NCBI RefSeq assembly: GCF_036492425.1
Contig: NZ_AP025292.1
Location: 372,001 to 436,000 of the forward strand
Direction: 5' to 3'
Origin: Persicobacter psychrovividus
GTDB taxonomy: Bacteria; Bacteroidota; Bacteroidia; Cytophagales; Cyclobacteriaceae
Length of the DNA: 64,000 bases
The notes under the pieces: generated by a model
Seen by the model: the letters and a program-made list of their open reading frames with translations, nothing else
The model's database searches: none
Told to the model about the DNA's origin: nothing
In this document: positions 46,150 to 55,530 of the stretch, one piece after another
How positions within the stretch are numbered: position 1 is the stretch's first letter
Layout: each line of letters begins with the position of its first letter
Translations under genes and position numbers: made by a program

Positions 46150-48768
46150 TTATAGGTTTATTTCTGAGGGAGTTACATTTTCAAACTTCAGCTCAACACC
46201 ATTTTCAAGAGAAATATTGACGATGCCCTGTGGCTGAATTGCCCCCGAAAGAATTTCTTTGGAAAGCGGATTCAGCAACTCTTTTTGCATCACCCTCTTC
46301 AGTGGTCGGGCACCAAATGCAGGGTCATAGCCCAACTCGCCAAGACGGTCAAGTACCTCGGTGGTGGCTTCAATCTCAATGTTATTCTCCCGCAATCGTC
46401 TTTTGATCTCCTCGAATTGAATAGCAACGATTTTACGGATATCCTTCCTGTTCAGCGGATGGAACATGATGGTCTCATCGATACGGTTCAGGAACTCCGG
46501 TCTGACCATTTTCTTCAGTAAATCCAAAACCTGCTTTTGCGTGTTCTCGATGGTTTCAAAATAGTTTTCATCATTGATCTGCGCAAAATTGTTCTGAATC
46601 ACTTCCGCCCCCATATTGGTGGTCATGATAATGATGGTGTTCTTGAAGTTTGCTACCCGCCCTTTGTTGTCTGTCAGGCGGCCATCGTCCAATACTTGCA
46701 ATAAAATATTGAAAACATCCGGATGCGCCTTTTCGATTTCATCGAGCAGAATAACAGCATATGGCCTGCGGCGTACCGCCTCGGTGAGTTGGCCACCTTC
46801 ATCGTAACCCACATATCCCGGAGGCGCCCCAACCAAGCGCGAAACCGCATGTCGCTCCTGATATTCAGACATATCTATCCGCACCATGGCGTGCTCATCA
46901 TCAAAGAGATACTCCGCCAGTGCTTTCGCCAGCTCTGTTTTTCCCACCCCAGTTGTACCCATAAATAGGAATGAACCGATCGGGCGTTTGGGATCCTGCA
47001 ACCCTGCGCGGCTGCGGCGTACGGCATCAGAAATGGCAAGGATAGCCTCGTGCTGCCCGGCCACTTTTTTGCCCAGCTCCTGTTCGAGGCTCAGCAGTTT
47101 TTCCCGTTCACTTTGCAGCATTTTTGAAACCGGAATCCCCGTCCATTTGGCCACAATTTCGGCAATGTCCTCATTCGATACCTCTTCTTTGAGTAGGGTA
47201 CTTTCATTTTCCATGGCTTCCACCGCCTTTTTCGCCTCTTCGAGTTTTTGGTTGGCTTCCAGCAATCGGCCATAGCGAATTTCAGCCACCTTAGCCAGAT
47301 CGCCACTGCGCTCGGCCTGCTCGGCTTCATATTTCAGTCGTTCGATGTTTTCTTTTTCCGTCTGAATAGAAGTAATGACCGCCTTTTCGTTTTCCCACTT
47401 GGCCATCATATTGTTTCTGGCCTCTGACAGTTCAGCAATCGCCTTGTTGAGGTTCGCTTCTTTGTCCTTGTCTCCCTCACGTCGGATCGCTTCACGCTCA
47501 ATTTCAAGTTGCATGATTTTACGCTGAAGTTCATCAAGCTCCTCGGGCATGGAGTCGATTTCAATCCTTAATTTCGAGGCGGCCTCGTCCATCAGGTCAA
47601 TGGCTTTATCGGGAAGAAACCGTTCGGTAATATACCTACTTGAAAGCTCCACAGCAGCAATTACTGCATCATCTTTAATTCTCACCCCGTGGTGTAGCTC
47701 GTATTTTTCCTTAATTCCCCGAAGGATTGAAATGGCATCTTCCACGCTCGGCTCGTCAATCAGTACGGTCTGAAAACGACGTTCCAACGCCTTATCTTTC
47801 TCAATATACTTCTGATATTCTTTGGTGGTGGTCGCTCCGATGGTTCTGAGTTCCCCCCTTGCCAAAGCAGGCTTCAGCAGGTTGGCGGCATCCATTGCAG
47901 TATCGCCTCCGGCACCGGCGCCCACCAAAGTGTGGATCTCATCAATGAAAAGAATGATCTCTCCGTTGGAATCAGCAACCTCCTGAATCACGGCCTTCAG
48001 ACGTTCCTCAAATTCTCCTTTATATTTGGCACCAGCGACCAAAAGCCCCATATCCAGGGCAATGATCTGTTTGCTTTTCAGATTTTCGGGCACATCGCCA
48101 TCAACAATGCGCTTCGCCATCCCTTCGACAATGGCCGTTTTTCCCACACCAGGCTCACCGGTCAGCATGGGGTTGTTTTTTGTTCTTCTTGAAAGGATCT
48201 GAATGGCACGGCGGATTTCTTCATCACGCCCAATCACAGGATCAATTTTTCCTGCTTTTGCCAGCTCATTCAGATTTTTGGAATATTTTTCGAGCGATTT
48301 ATATTTGGATTCAGCATTTTGGTCTTTCACTTTATTTCCTCCTCTCAGTTCAAGTAAAGCAGATTTCAGGGACTTGTCGGCCATACCAAGATCACGCATC
48401 AGCTGCCCCGTAGGGTTTTTCGCTGCCGCCAGGGATACCAGCAGGTGATCAACAGCCACGTATTCGTCCCCCCAATCTTTGATCATTTCGGTGGCCTTAT
48501 TCAGTACTGCCTGTGCGTTGTTCGATAAATAAGGCTGTTGCCCCTGCACTTTGGCATAGCTGTTCATCAGTTGCTCCAGTCGCTGCTCCAGCTGTTCTTT
48601 ATTAATCGATAACTTTTTCAGGACAAACTGCCCAACGTTATCATCGACCAATAAGATCGCCTTGAGCAGGTGCGAAGGCTCTATGGCCTGTTGCCCCATG
48701 GCTTGGGTAAGTTCCACGGCCTTTTGTAGCGCTTCCTGGGATTTAATGGTATATTGATTGAAATTCAT
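46150..48768 (-). CDS. clpB: Chaperone ClpB (Hsp100)
   Basis: A disaggregase of 872 residues that works with DnaK. The N-terminal Clp_N repeat is followed by AAA-1 (Walker [10 protein letters not shown], Walker [15 protein letters not shown]), the long coiled-coil middle domain (about residues 410-525) that separates ClpB from ClpA, and AAA-2 (Walker [11 protein letters not shown], Walker [15 protein letters not shown]). The C-terminus [23 protein letters not shown] is typical. It is alone on the minus strand with its own terminator. Confidence 0.98.
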   Translation of the reverse strand: MNFNQYTIKSQEALQKAVELTQAMGQQAIEPSHLLKAILLVDDNVGQFVLKKLSINKEQLEQRLEQLMNSYAKVQGQQPYLSNNAQAVLNKATEMIKDWGDEYVAVDHLLVSLAAAKNPTGQLMRDLGMADKSLKSALLELRGGNKVKDQNAESKYKSLEKYSKNLNELAKAGKIDPVIGRDEEIRRAIQILSRRTKNNPMLTGEPGVGKTAIVEGMAKRIVDGDVPENLKSKQIIALDMGLLVAGAKYKGEFEERLKAVIQEVADSNGEIILFIDEIHTLVGAGAGGDTAMDAANLLKPALARGELRTIGATTTKEYQKYIEKDKALERRFQTVLIDEPSVEDAISILRGIKEKYELHHGVRIKDDAVIAAVELSSRYITERFLPDKAIDLMDEAASKLRIEIDSMPEELDELQRKIMQLEIEREAIRREGDKDKEANLNKAIAELSEARNNMMAKWENEKAVITSIQTEKENIERLKYEAEQAERSGDLAKVAEIRYGRLLEANQKLEEAKKAVEAMENESTLLKEEVSNEDIAEIVAKWTGIPVSKMLQSEREKLLSLEQELGKKVAGQHEAILAISDAVRRSRAGLQDPKRPIGSFLFMGTTGVGKTELAKALAEYLFDDEHAMVRIDMSEYQERHAVSRLVGAPPGYVGYDEGGQLTEAVRRRPYAVILLDEIEKAHPDVFNILLQVLDDGRLTDNKGRVANFKNTIIIMTTNMGAEVIQNNFAQINDENYFETIENTQKQVLDLLKKMVRPEFLNRIDETIMFHPLNRKDIRKIVAIQFEEIKRRLRENNIEIEATTEVLDRLGELGYDPAFGARPLKRVMQKELLNPLSKEILSGAIQPQGIVNISLENGVELKFENVTPSEINL

Positions 48769-49170
48769 AACATTGGATTTTTAATGATATGGTTGTTTTA
48801 CGCTTAATGAAGCATCAATCTGTACGCCAATGTGATTGGGGCTGAAAAATTGTCTATCCTGCTGATATTTCGGCATAAATTGCGCAATTGTGTCGCTGAC
48901 AATCATTTGCTCAGGTAATTTTGTCCGTACATTTTGGCGTAAAATATTGAAAGTATGACAGAAAAGACCTCCATCAAAGTTTTCCTTTGCGTAAAGTTTT
49001 ATTAACTTTGTGGGCTATTGTAGATAATTGAGTGTGGAATATCTTGCTGATATTTTCCGTTTACTAATCAATTAAATCTCAGTAGGGTTGTGCCTTAGGA
49101 ATAAGTTTCCTATTTTTGCACTCCTTTTGAAGTAGAATAAAGAATATATAAATATAAAATCATAAATATC
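48769..49170. other. Divergent clpB-rpmE2 intergenic region
   Basis: 402 bases. It holds a 12-bp perfect palindrome AATTGCGCAATT (48878-48889), about 110 bases in front of clpB, and a promoter match for rpmE2 (49087-49118). A second -7-like TAACTTTG is at 49003-49010 but lacks a properly spaced -33. No gene or structured RNA was recognised. Confidence 0.45.
49087..49118 (+). promoter_or_regulatory. Predicted rpmE2 promoter
   Basis: GTTG (49087-49090), 20 bases, then TATTTTTG (49111-49118) fits the Bacteroidota consensus with one mismatch in the -33 box. The start would be near 49124, about 47 bases before the ATG. Confidence 0.5.
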
Positions 49171-49419
49171 ATGAGAAAAGGTATCCATCCGGAATACAGA
49201 GACGTGGTTTTCCATGACCAGTCATCTGACTTCAAATTCTTGACTCGTTCCACTGTAGAGACTGCTGAGACAATCGTGTGGGAAGATGGTAAAGAGTATC
49301 CTTTGGTAAAAGTCGAGATCTCTTCTGCATCTCACCCATTCTACACAGGTAAAAATATCTTCGTTGATACTGCCGGTCGTGTGGATAAATTCTACCAAAA
49401 ATACGGAAAGAAAAACTAA
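49171..49419 (+). CDS. rpmE2: Ribosomal protein L31, type B
   Basis: An 82-residue large-subunit protein. It begins [20 protein letters not shown] and ends [26 protein letters not shown], both typical of L31. It lacks the zinc cysteines of type A, so it is the zinc-independent form. A terminator follows. Confidence 0.97.
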   Translation: MRKGIHPEYRDVVFHDQSSDFKFLTRSTVETAETIVWEDGKEYPLVKVEISSASHPFYTGKNIFVDTAGRVDKFYQKYGKKN

Positions 49420-49447
49420 TTCATTGGGCATTGCCCGACGAATATTC

Positions 49448-49482
49448 AAAGTCTCCTTGGTGTATATCAAGGAGACTTTTTT
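49448..49482 (+). terminator. rpmE2 terminator
   Basis: A 12-bp stem AAAGTCTCCTTG / CAAGGAGACTTT with an 8-base loop and a T-run, 28 bases after the stop. Confidence 0.9.
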
Positions 49483-49560
49483 ATTTTTGTGACTATTGAA
49501 AATGTGTGATGGTCCTGTAAACTAATGTGCAAAGGAAGTTTCAGGACAAAAATGTGTAAT

Positions 49561-50769
49561 ATGAACTTAATTCTATTTGATCAACCTGATCTTCGGACAG
49601 CGCTGAAGCCTTTTACCTATACCCGCCCAACGGCTGGTATTCGAATTGGTATTCTGACCATTGTCGAAAAGTGGGAGAAATCCCTCGATACTGAGAGCAG
49701 TTACCTTACGGCGACTTATTTACAGGAAAAGTTCCCTTTATGGGTTGCCGAGCAAAACAACCTGGTCATCAATGGGGCACTGTGTCCTAATCCTGCATTG
49801 CTGGAAGCGATCCAGGCTTTGGAAGCAGGGGAAAGCCTTGTGGCTGATGGGAAACTACTTGCAGGCCTTTATTCTGAAGCGCAATTGGGCGAATTCGATG
49901 GGGAGCATCCGGTAGATGCTGCGGCTGTTGTTCAGTGGGAGCAGGAGTACAATCTGATAGAAGAAGTATGGCATATCTACACGCGCAATGGCGCCGAGAT
50001 TCAGCAGGATTTTGAACTGGTGACGGCTGGTCGTGAGTCGGTGGGCATTAATGATCCATTTACGGCTACCTATAATAAGGAGCAGATTTTTGTGGAGGAA
50101 GGCGCAGACATTAAGGCGGCCATTCTGAATGCTGAAAATGGGCCGATTTATATTGGTAAGGATGCTGTGGTGCAAGAGGGGGCGATTATCCGTGGGCCGT
50201 TTGCACTTTGTGAGCATGCGCAGGTGATGCTTGGCGGAAAGATGCGTGGCAACACAACGGCAGGACCTTGGTCGAAGCTTGGTGGCGAGGTGGATACCGC
50301 TGTGGTATTCGGCTATTCCAACAAAGGACATGAAGGTTATTTGGGCCATTCTGTGCTTGGAGAGTGGTGTAATTTAGGCGCAGATACCAACTCCTCAAAC
50401 CTTAAAAATAACTATGCCCCATGTAAGCTGTGGTCTTTCAAGAAAGAAGGATTTGTGAACACTGGCGAGCAGTTTGTGGGCTTGATTATGGGGGACCACG
50501 CCAAGGCGGGGATCAATACCATGTTTAATACCGCCACCGTAGTTGGTGTGGGCAGTAACGTTTTTGGGGCAGGTTACCCAAGAAATTACATCCCTTCGTT
50601 TTCATGGGGTGGACACGGTGGATACAGCACTTTTCCGCTTCCCCGAGTAGTAGAGGTTGCTAAAAGAGTGATGGCACGCCGTGGTTTGGAGTTTTCAGAA
50701 GTAGATTTTAAAATTCTTGCACACGTTTTTCAGGAAACAAAAGTGCACAGAGTTTGGGAAAATAAATAA
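49561..50769 (+). CDS. GlmU-like putative sugar nucleotidyltransferase (Bacteroidota type)
   Basis: 402 residues from the ATG at 49561 (MNLILFDQPDLRTAL); the frame starts at 49525, but the extra 12 residues are unlikely. The N-terminal half replaces the usual LAAGxGTRM loop with LKPFTYTRPTAGIRIG, and the C-terminal half is a left-handed beta-helix (hexapeptide repeats from about residue 185) with an inserted NTMFNTATVVGVGSNVFG segment. This architecture is the alternative GlmU of Bacteroidota, thought to make UDP-GlcNAc. It is sometimes mislabelled glucose-1-phosphate thymidylyltransferase. Confidence 0.88.
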   Translation: MNLILFDQPDLRTALKPFTYTRPTAGIRIGILTIVEKWEKSLDTESSYLTATYLQEKFPLWVAEQNNLVINGALCPNPALLEAIQALEAGESLVADGKLLAGLYSEAQLGEFDGEHPVDAAAVVQWEQEYNLIEEVWHIYTRNGAEIQQDFELVTAGRESVGINDPFTATYNKEQIFVEEGADIKAAILNAENGPIYIGKDAVVQEGAIIRGPFALCEHAQVMLGGKMRGNTTAGPWSKLGGEVDTAVVFGYSNKGHEGYLGHSVLGEWCNLGADTNSSNLKNNYAPCKLWSFKKEGFVNTGEQFVGLIMGDHAKAGINTMFNTATVVGVGSNVFGAGYPRNYIPSFSWGGHGGYSTFPLPRVVEVAKRVMARRGLEFSEVDFKILAHVFQETKVHRVWENK

Positions 50770-50783
50770 ATTTGCAAATGATA

Positions 50784-50812
50784 CGTGGCCTGCGGTGAAG
50801 GCCACGATTTTT
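50784..50812 (+). terminator. Terminator of the GlmU-like gene
   Basis: The stem CGTGGCC / GGCCACG (7 bp, 9-base loop) is followed by ATTTTTAAA. It ends about 20 bases before the holB ATG, so holB needs its own start or readthrough. Confidence 0.7.
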
Positions 50813-50826
50813 AAATACAACGAACT

Positions 50827-51948
50827 ATGCAATTTTCCACCATTATAGGACTTGATCGGATCAAGGAAAAATTATTACATGCTGTTCAGGAGAACCACCT
50901 GGCGCATGCCTTATTGTTTTCGGGCAATGCTGGTGGTGGGCAATTGTCTTTGGCCTTGGCAATGGCGACTTTCGTCAATTGTACCAATCAGCAGGAGTAT
51001 GATGCCTGTGGGGAATGCCCTTCGTGTCAGAAAATGGCCAAGCTTGCACACCCTGATGTTCATTTTGCTTTTCCAGTAAGTGCAACCAAGGAAGTAAAAG
51101 GGAAAGATGCCATTAGTGCCAATTTCCTCCCGAGTTTCCGTGAATACCTGAAAGAAGATGCGCACCCGACGCTGCCTGCGTGGGTGGAATTTTTCGGTGG
51201 GGAAAACAAGCAGGCGAATATCTCTAAAGAGGAATCCCGCAGAATCATTAACGCTTTGGCTTTGAAAAGCTATGAAGGCGCCTATAAGGTGATGATTATC
51301 TGGTTGCCAGAAAAGATGCATATTACGGCCTCCAATGCCCTTTTGAAGATCATTGAAGAACCGCCAAAAAATACCCTGTTCTTTTTGGTAACCAATGAGG
51401 AACAACAGCTGATCGGGACGATCCGCTCGAGAACACAGCTGATTCGTGTGCCGAATTATTCACAGGAAGAGCTTTCGCAAATACTGATGCGCGACGGCGG
51501 TGCATCTGAAGACCTGGCAATTCAAATCAGCCAAACAACCAATACGGTACCTGAGGCGATGGCATTGCTGAAACAAGGCGATGCCGATGGCGAAGAAACC
51601 TTTCGGCAGTGGATGCGCCTGTGTTATGCCTGGGATTTTACATCGATTTCTGCAATGACCGACAGCTTTGCCAAATTCAGTCGGTTACGTCAGCAGGGAA
51701 TGTTGCAATATGGTATGAGCATTATGCGCGCGGCACTTTTGTTTCATTATCAGGCCGCAGAATTACAAGGCATGACCACCGAAGGGCGGCAGTTTGTGGA
51801 GAAATTCAGCAAAGTAATGAGCGCTGAACAGGTGGAATGGATCAATAAACTGATCTCGGAGGCAGGTTATCACCTGGAGCGTAATGCGAGTCCGAAGATC
51901 ACATTTTTTAATTTATCACTTCAGATCGCAAGTATTCTGAGGGGATAA
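50827..51948 (+). CDS. holB: DNA polymerase III delta-prime subunit
   Basis: A clamp-loader subunit of 373 residues. It shows the AAA+ start FSTIIGLDRIKEKLLHAVQENHLAHALLFSGN, a zinc module (Cys-x8-Cys-x2-Cys-x2-Cys, about residues 50-67), and the sensor/Arg-finger region NALLKIIEEPP and TIRSRTQLI. The P-loop reads GNAGGGQLS with Gln instead of Lys, so it should not hydrolyse ATP, as is normal for delta-prime and unlike DnaX. Confidence 0.9.
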   Translation: MQFSTIIGLDRIKEKLLHAVQENHLAHALLFSGNAGGGQLSLALAMATFVNCTNQQEYDACGECPSCQKMAKLAHPDVHFAFPVSATKEVKGKDAISANFLPSFREYLKEDAHPTLPAWVEFFGGENKQANISKEESRRIINALALKSYEGAYKVMIIWLPEKMHITASNALLKIIEEPPKNTLFFLVTNEEQQLIGTIRSRTQLIRVPNYSQEELSQILMRDGGASEDLAIQISQTTNTVPEAMALLKQGDADGEETFRQWMRLCYAWDFTSISAMTDSFAKFSRLRQQGMLQYGMSIMRAALLFHYQAAELQGMTTEGRQFVEKFSKVMSAEQVEWINKLISEAGYHLERNASPKITFFNLSLQIASILRG

Positions 51949-51988
51949 GGCAATTTTTAAATCAAAGGTAACTAATAGAGAAGATTAT

Positions 51989-52912
51989 ATGAAAGTTCGT
52001 ATCGGTACAAGAGGAAGCCAGCTGGCTTTGTGGCAAGCCTATTGGGTGCAGTCGCAATTGGAAAAGGGAGGATTGGAGACTGAGATTGTGAAGATTGAAA
52101 CCAAGGGGGATAAAATTCTTGATGTTTCCATTCATAAGATTGGCTCCAAAGGTGTTTTTACCGAGGAAATCGAAGCACAACTGACCGACGGTCGGATTGA
52201 TATTGCGGTGCACAGTGCCAAAGATATGCAGTCGGAATTGCCTGCAGGATTTGAGCTGATGGCTTTCAGTGAGCGCGAAACACCCAACGATGTGATTGTG
52301 AGCCACAACAAACAGCTGACTTTGGGTTCGGGAAAAAAATTCCGTCTGGGGACTTCCTCAAACCGTCGCGTAGCTACTTTACGTCGCCATTTTCCACATA
52401 TCGAGATCGTACCCGTTCGTGGGAATCTTCAGCGCCGAATTCAGAAAATGGAAGAGGGGCATTGCGATGCTTTGCTGCTGGCTTACGCAGGAGTGCACCG
52501 TATGGAATATGATGATCTGATTGTTGAAAAGCTGCCGTTGGATATTTTCACGCCGGCAGTAGGGCAAGGTTCGGTGGCTATTGAGGCATCAACGACCCTG
52601 GATGCTGACTTGAAAAAACAGATCAGGGCTTGCTTGAACCACGAGCCTACGGAGAAATTATTACTTGCTGAACGGGCATTTTTGCGCCGTTTGCATGGTG
52701 GTTGTTCGGTGCCTGTGTATGGTTTGGCACAATGGGATGGCGATCAGGTGAAGCTGAAAGGTGGTATCATCGGCTTGCAGGGCGAGGTTCAGCTGGAAGC
52801 TGAAGGAGCTTGTGAAGCCGCAGTGGTGGAATCAATGGGATTAGCGGTTGCAGAAGAACTGATTGCACAAGGAGGTGATGAATTGCTGAAATCGATTCGT
52901 GAACAACTGTAA
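51989..52912 (+). CDS. hemC: Porphobilinogen deaminase (hydroxymethylbilane synthase)
   Basis: HemC joins four porphobilinogens into hydroxymethylbilane in heme synthesis. The 307 residues show IGTRGSQLALWQA, HSAKDMQSELP, RGNLQRRIQKM and the dipyrromethane-binding Cys239 in LHGGCSVPVYG. It is 40 bases after holB. Its terminator is immediately followed by a group II intron. Confidence 0.97.
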   Translation: MKVRIGTRGSQLALWQAYWVQSQLEKGGLETEIVKIETKGDKILDVSIHKIGSKGVFTEEIEAQLTDGRIDIAVHSAKDMQSELPAGFELMAFSERETPNDVIVSHNKQLTLGSGKKFRLGTSSNRRVATLRRHFPHIEIVPVRGNLQRRIQKMEEGHCDALLLAYAGVHRMEYDDLIVEKLPLDIFTPAVGQGSVAIEASTTLDADLKKQIRACLNHEPTEKLLLAERAFLRRLHGGCSVPVYGLAQWDGDQVKLKGGIIGLQGEVQLEAEGACEAAVVESMGLAVAEELIAQGGDELLKSIREQL

Positions 52913-52930
52913 TCAAAAAAATAAGTCGTT

Positions 52931-52965
52931 AAAAAAGGGGATTTCGTTGTGAAATCCCCTTTTTT
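52931..52965 (+). terminator. hemC terminator
   Basis: A 15-bp stem AAAAAAGGGGATTTC / GAAATCCCCTTTTTT with a 5-base loop and a T-tract. The group II intron begins 2 bases past the T-tract. Confidence 0.95.
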
Positions 52966-52967
52966 AT

Positions 52968-54867
52968 GTGCGCCGTGCATGGCGATTAACTAATCGGTGC
53001 AAGTCCGTAGTGGGGGTTAGTAGTGCCAACCACATAGCAGAAGGCAAGGGTGTATACCGTGAGGTATAATCTGAAGGAAGCCGTATGCAAATCTCTGGCC
53101 TGAGGGACACGAACATCATGAGGCAGTATTGTTTGGATAAGCTTGCATAACAAAGTAAAGTCCAAAACTACTCGGAAGGCAATGCTGTAAATGGTGCAGG
53201 TAGATGGGGAGAAAGTTAATCGTCTTACCGCGGGAGATCTCGCAGGGGTGTCTACTAATAGTAAAGGACACGTTCGAAAAAGGTTTACTGCGAGAAGTCA
53301 GCCGAAGTCATAGTAGCCGAGACCGACGGCGAAGGACTGAACTTTAATTAGAAATCATTACAGAAAGTTACCGAATGAAAGGTAGAAAGCAGAAAGTACA
53401 AAGAAATAGTAGCTTGTTCGGAAAAGCACCTGCGGAACAGGGGAAAGCCGAACGAGTGCCGACTTTTGTTTGGATAACTGAAGCGGATGATTTCACAGTT
53501 ACACAGAGAAAGGAAGGATTGTTAGACAAAATCCTGTGCCCTTATAACTTGAACCGAGCTTATCAGCGAGTAGTAAAGAACAAAGGGAGCCATGGAATTG
53601 ATGGAATGAAGGTCGGCGCTTTGGCGTCATATCTGCAAATTCATGGAAGGGAAATAGTACAATCCATACGTCAAGGGAACTACCGCCCGAACCCTGTCCG
53701 ACGTGTAGAAATACCGAAGGACAATGGGAAGACACGCCCTTTGGGGATACCAACGGTAGTGGATCGTTGGGTACAACAGGCGATCAGCCAAGTTTTAGTT
53801 CCGATTTACGAGAAGGAATTTTCACCTCATAGCTATGGGTTTCGTCCTGGTCGCAGTCAGCATCAGGCGTTACTTCAAAGCCAAGAGATTTTATCAGAAG
53901 GCTATCGCTATGCGGTGGACTTAGATATGGAGAAGTTCTTTGACACGGTAAATCATAGTTATCTTATCACTTTACTGTCAGAACAAATCAAGGAAGGATC
54001 GGTGATTTCACTGATTCACAAATATTTGAATGCAGGTGTTGTGATCGGTCATAAGTTTGAGGCAAGCACCGACGGCGTACCGCAGGGAGGACCATTGAGC
54101 CCATTATTGAGCAATGTAATGCTTAATGTGTTGGATCAAGAACTGACCAAGCGGGGACACCGATTCGTGCGCTATGCTGATGATATGATTATCTTTAGTA
54201 AAGGTAGAAAAGGAGCGGAACGACTCAAAAGAACAGTTACCCGATTTATTGAAGGTAGGCTGTATTTGAGGGTAAACAAGGAGAAAACGCAAGTAGTACC
54301 AAGACGGCAAATCAAATTTTTGGGATACTCCTTCTACATGTGGAAGGGAAAAGCACGTTTTCGAGTTCAAGCCAAAAGTATCAATCGGCTAAAGGATAAA
54401 ATGCGTGCTATCACCAATAAAAGTAATGGTCTGGGCTATCAAAGGCGGAAAACCCTGCTATCTCAAACGATAAAAGGGTGGATCAATTACTACAAATTTG
54501 CCGAGATGAAAACCATCATGCAACGACTCGACGAGTGGTTACGCCGACGAATTCGGGCATTTACTTGGAAGAATTGGAAGCGGGTAAGAACACGGTTCAA
54601 GGAACTAAAGCGACTGGGTGCCGATACATCGAAAGCCTGGGAACACGCCAACACAAGAAAAGGACATTGGCGGATCGCAAAGAGCCCTGTATTACACAAA
54701 ACCCTGACTGATGAAGTGCTTCGAGAACAAGGCTACGTCTCTCTAAAGACATACTATCTCTCTGTACACTGAATTAAAGAACCGCCCTGTACGGATCCGT
54801 ACGCAGGGTGGTGTGGGAGGTGCACTGGTGAAAGAGGAAATTTTCTTTCACCAGCCATCTACCCTAT
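52968..54867 (+). mobile_element. Group II intron with RT/maturase
   Basis: The 5' end GTGCGCC at 52968 matches the group II GUGYG rule. About 400 bases of structured domain I-III sequence precede the ORF. Domain V is at 54780-54813: lower stem ACCGCCCTG with a CGC triad and CAGGGTGGT, a two-base CG bulge, stem TACG/CGTA and a 4-base loop. Domain VI is a 10-bp hairpin (CTGGTGAAAG / CTTTCACCAG, 54825-54854). The 3' end is placed at about 54862-54867 (TAC or TAT). Insertion directly behind an intrinsic terminator is the known habit of class C introns, but the class was not proven here. No target duplication is expected. Confidence 0.88.
53375..54772 (+). CDS. Group II intron reverse transcriptase/maturase
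   Basis: 465 residues. The RT domain runs from about residue 65 to 320 with GIPTVVDRWVQQAI, HSYGFRPGRSQHQAL, VDLDMEKFFDTVNH, GVPQGGPLSPLLSNVMLN and the catalytic Tyr-Ala-Asp-Asp at 267-270. The maturase (X) domain follows. There is no HNH endonuclease domain, so mobility probably uses existing strand breaks or replication forks. The ORF ends 7 bases before domain V. It is complete, with no frameshift, so the element may be active. Confidence 0.95.
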   Translation: MKGRKQKVQRNSSLFGKAPAEQGKAERVPTFVWITEADDFTVTQRKEGLLDKILCPYNLNRAYQRVVKNKGSHGIDGMKVGALASYLQIHGREIVQSIRQGNYRPNPVRRVEIPKDNGKTRPLGIPTVVDRWVQQAISQVLVPIYEKEFSPHSYGFRPGRSQHQALLQSQEILSEGYRYAVDLDMEKFFDTVNHSYLITLLSEQIKEGSVISLIHKYLNAGVVIGHKFEASTDGVPQGGPLSPLLSNVMLNVLDQELTKRGHRFVRYADDMIIFSKGRKGAERLKRTVTRFIEGRLYLRVNKEKTQVVPRRQIKFLGYSFYMWKGKARFRVQAKSINRLKDKMRAITNKSNGLGYQRRKTLLSQTIKGWINYYKFAEMKTIMQRLDEWLRRRIRAFTWKNWKRVRTRFKELKRLGADTSKAWEHANTRKGHWRIAKSPVLHKTLTDEVLREQGYVSLKTYYLSVH

Positions 54868-54884
54868 TGGACTTGCTGACCAGT

Positions 54885-54995
54885 TTATCCACTTATGGGT
54901 AGCCGTTGTGGATAAAGGCTTGTTATCCACAGTGTTCATTAGCTATTTTTGAAATGAAGGAACGGAAATCCAAATCGGTGGGTGGTTTATCCACA
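54885..54995. other. Cluster of DnaA boxes
   Basis: Three perfect TTATCCACA boxes lie at 54907-54915 (minus), 54923-54931 (plus) and 54987-54995 (plus), with a one-mismatch box TTATCCACT at 54885-54893. TTTTCCACT (55070) and TTTTCCACA (55144) continue the series inside the gene. This is a candidate oriC, DnaA-titration site or DnaA-regulated promoter. It begins about 20 bases downstream of the intron. Confidence 0.6.
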
Positions 54996-55520
54996 AAGCT
55001 GCATTCGCAACGCTTAAAATCAATCAATGATGCTCGTTTTTCTGAAGCATGGGCGCTTTATCAACGGAGTTTTCCACTTTCGGAGCGGCGGAAGATTGAT
55101 TTACAGCAGGAAATTTTCAATGAAAGTCGTTTTTACTTCAATGTTTTCCACAATGGTGAACAACTTATCGGTTTATTGAATTGGTGGGCGTTTGAAGATT
55201 ACCTGTTTGTCGATCATTTTTGTACAGATGAAAAATGCAGAGGAAAGGGACTGGGGGCGCAAATGATGAAACAGTTACAGTACAGCACAAAGAAACCACT
55301 CCTCCTTGAAGTGGAAGTTCCTGACAGTCCCATGAAAATCCGGCGGGTGCGCTTTTATCAACGGCTCGGTTTTCACCTCAATAAATATACTTATCAACAA
55401 CCCCCTTTTCATGCACAGGGCGAATGCGTGGATTTACAGGTGATGTCTTACCCTGATCCGCTGTCGGCTGAAATGTACCAAAAGCTTACGACCGAAGGGC
55501 ATCAACTGATTTATCCCTGA
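54954..55520 (+). CDS. GNAT-family N-acetyltransferase
   Basis: From the ATG at 54954 (MKERKSKSVGG) it is 188 residues. The family core begins at about residue 20 (INDARFSEAWALYQRSFPLSERR) and contains the acetyl-CoA loop CRGKGLGAQMM and the late EVEVPDSPMKIRRVRFYQRLGF. Substrate unknown. A DnaA box (54987-54995) falls in the first codons, and the true start may lie further in. The 54906 frame start is rejected, since it runs through two DnaA boxes. Confidence 0.85.
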   Translation: MKERKSKSVGGLSTKLHSQRLKSINDARFSEAWALYQRSFPLSERRKIDLQQEIFNESRFYFNVFHNGEQLIGLLNWWAFEDYLFVDHFCTDEKCRGKGLGAQMMKQLQYSTKKPLLLEVEVPDSPMKIRRVRFYQRLGFHLNKYTYQQPPFHAQGECVDLQVMSYPDPLSAEMYQKLTTEGHQLIYP

Positions 55521-55530
55521 TTGCTCCACT

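Noticed and set aside
48878-48889. AATTGCGCAATT palindrome as a heat-shock operator for clpB
   Set aside because: No CIRCE-type pattern is present, and a 12-bp AT-rich palindrome can arise by chance; it is only noted in the intergenic entry.
49561-50769. Glucose-1-phosphate thymidylyltransferase
   Set aside because: The usual nucleotide loop is absent and the arrangement matches the alternative GlmU of Bacteroidota.
53375-54772. Retron or diversity-generating RT
   Set aside because: The protein has a maturase domain and is surrounded by group II intron structure, including domains V and VI.
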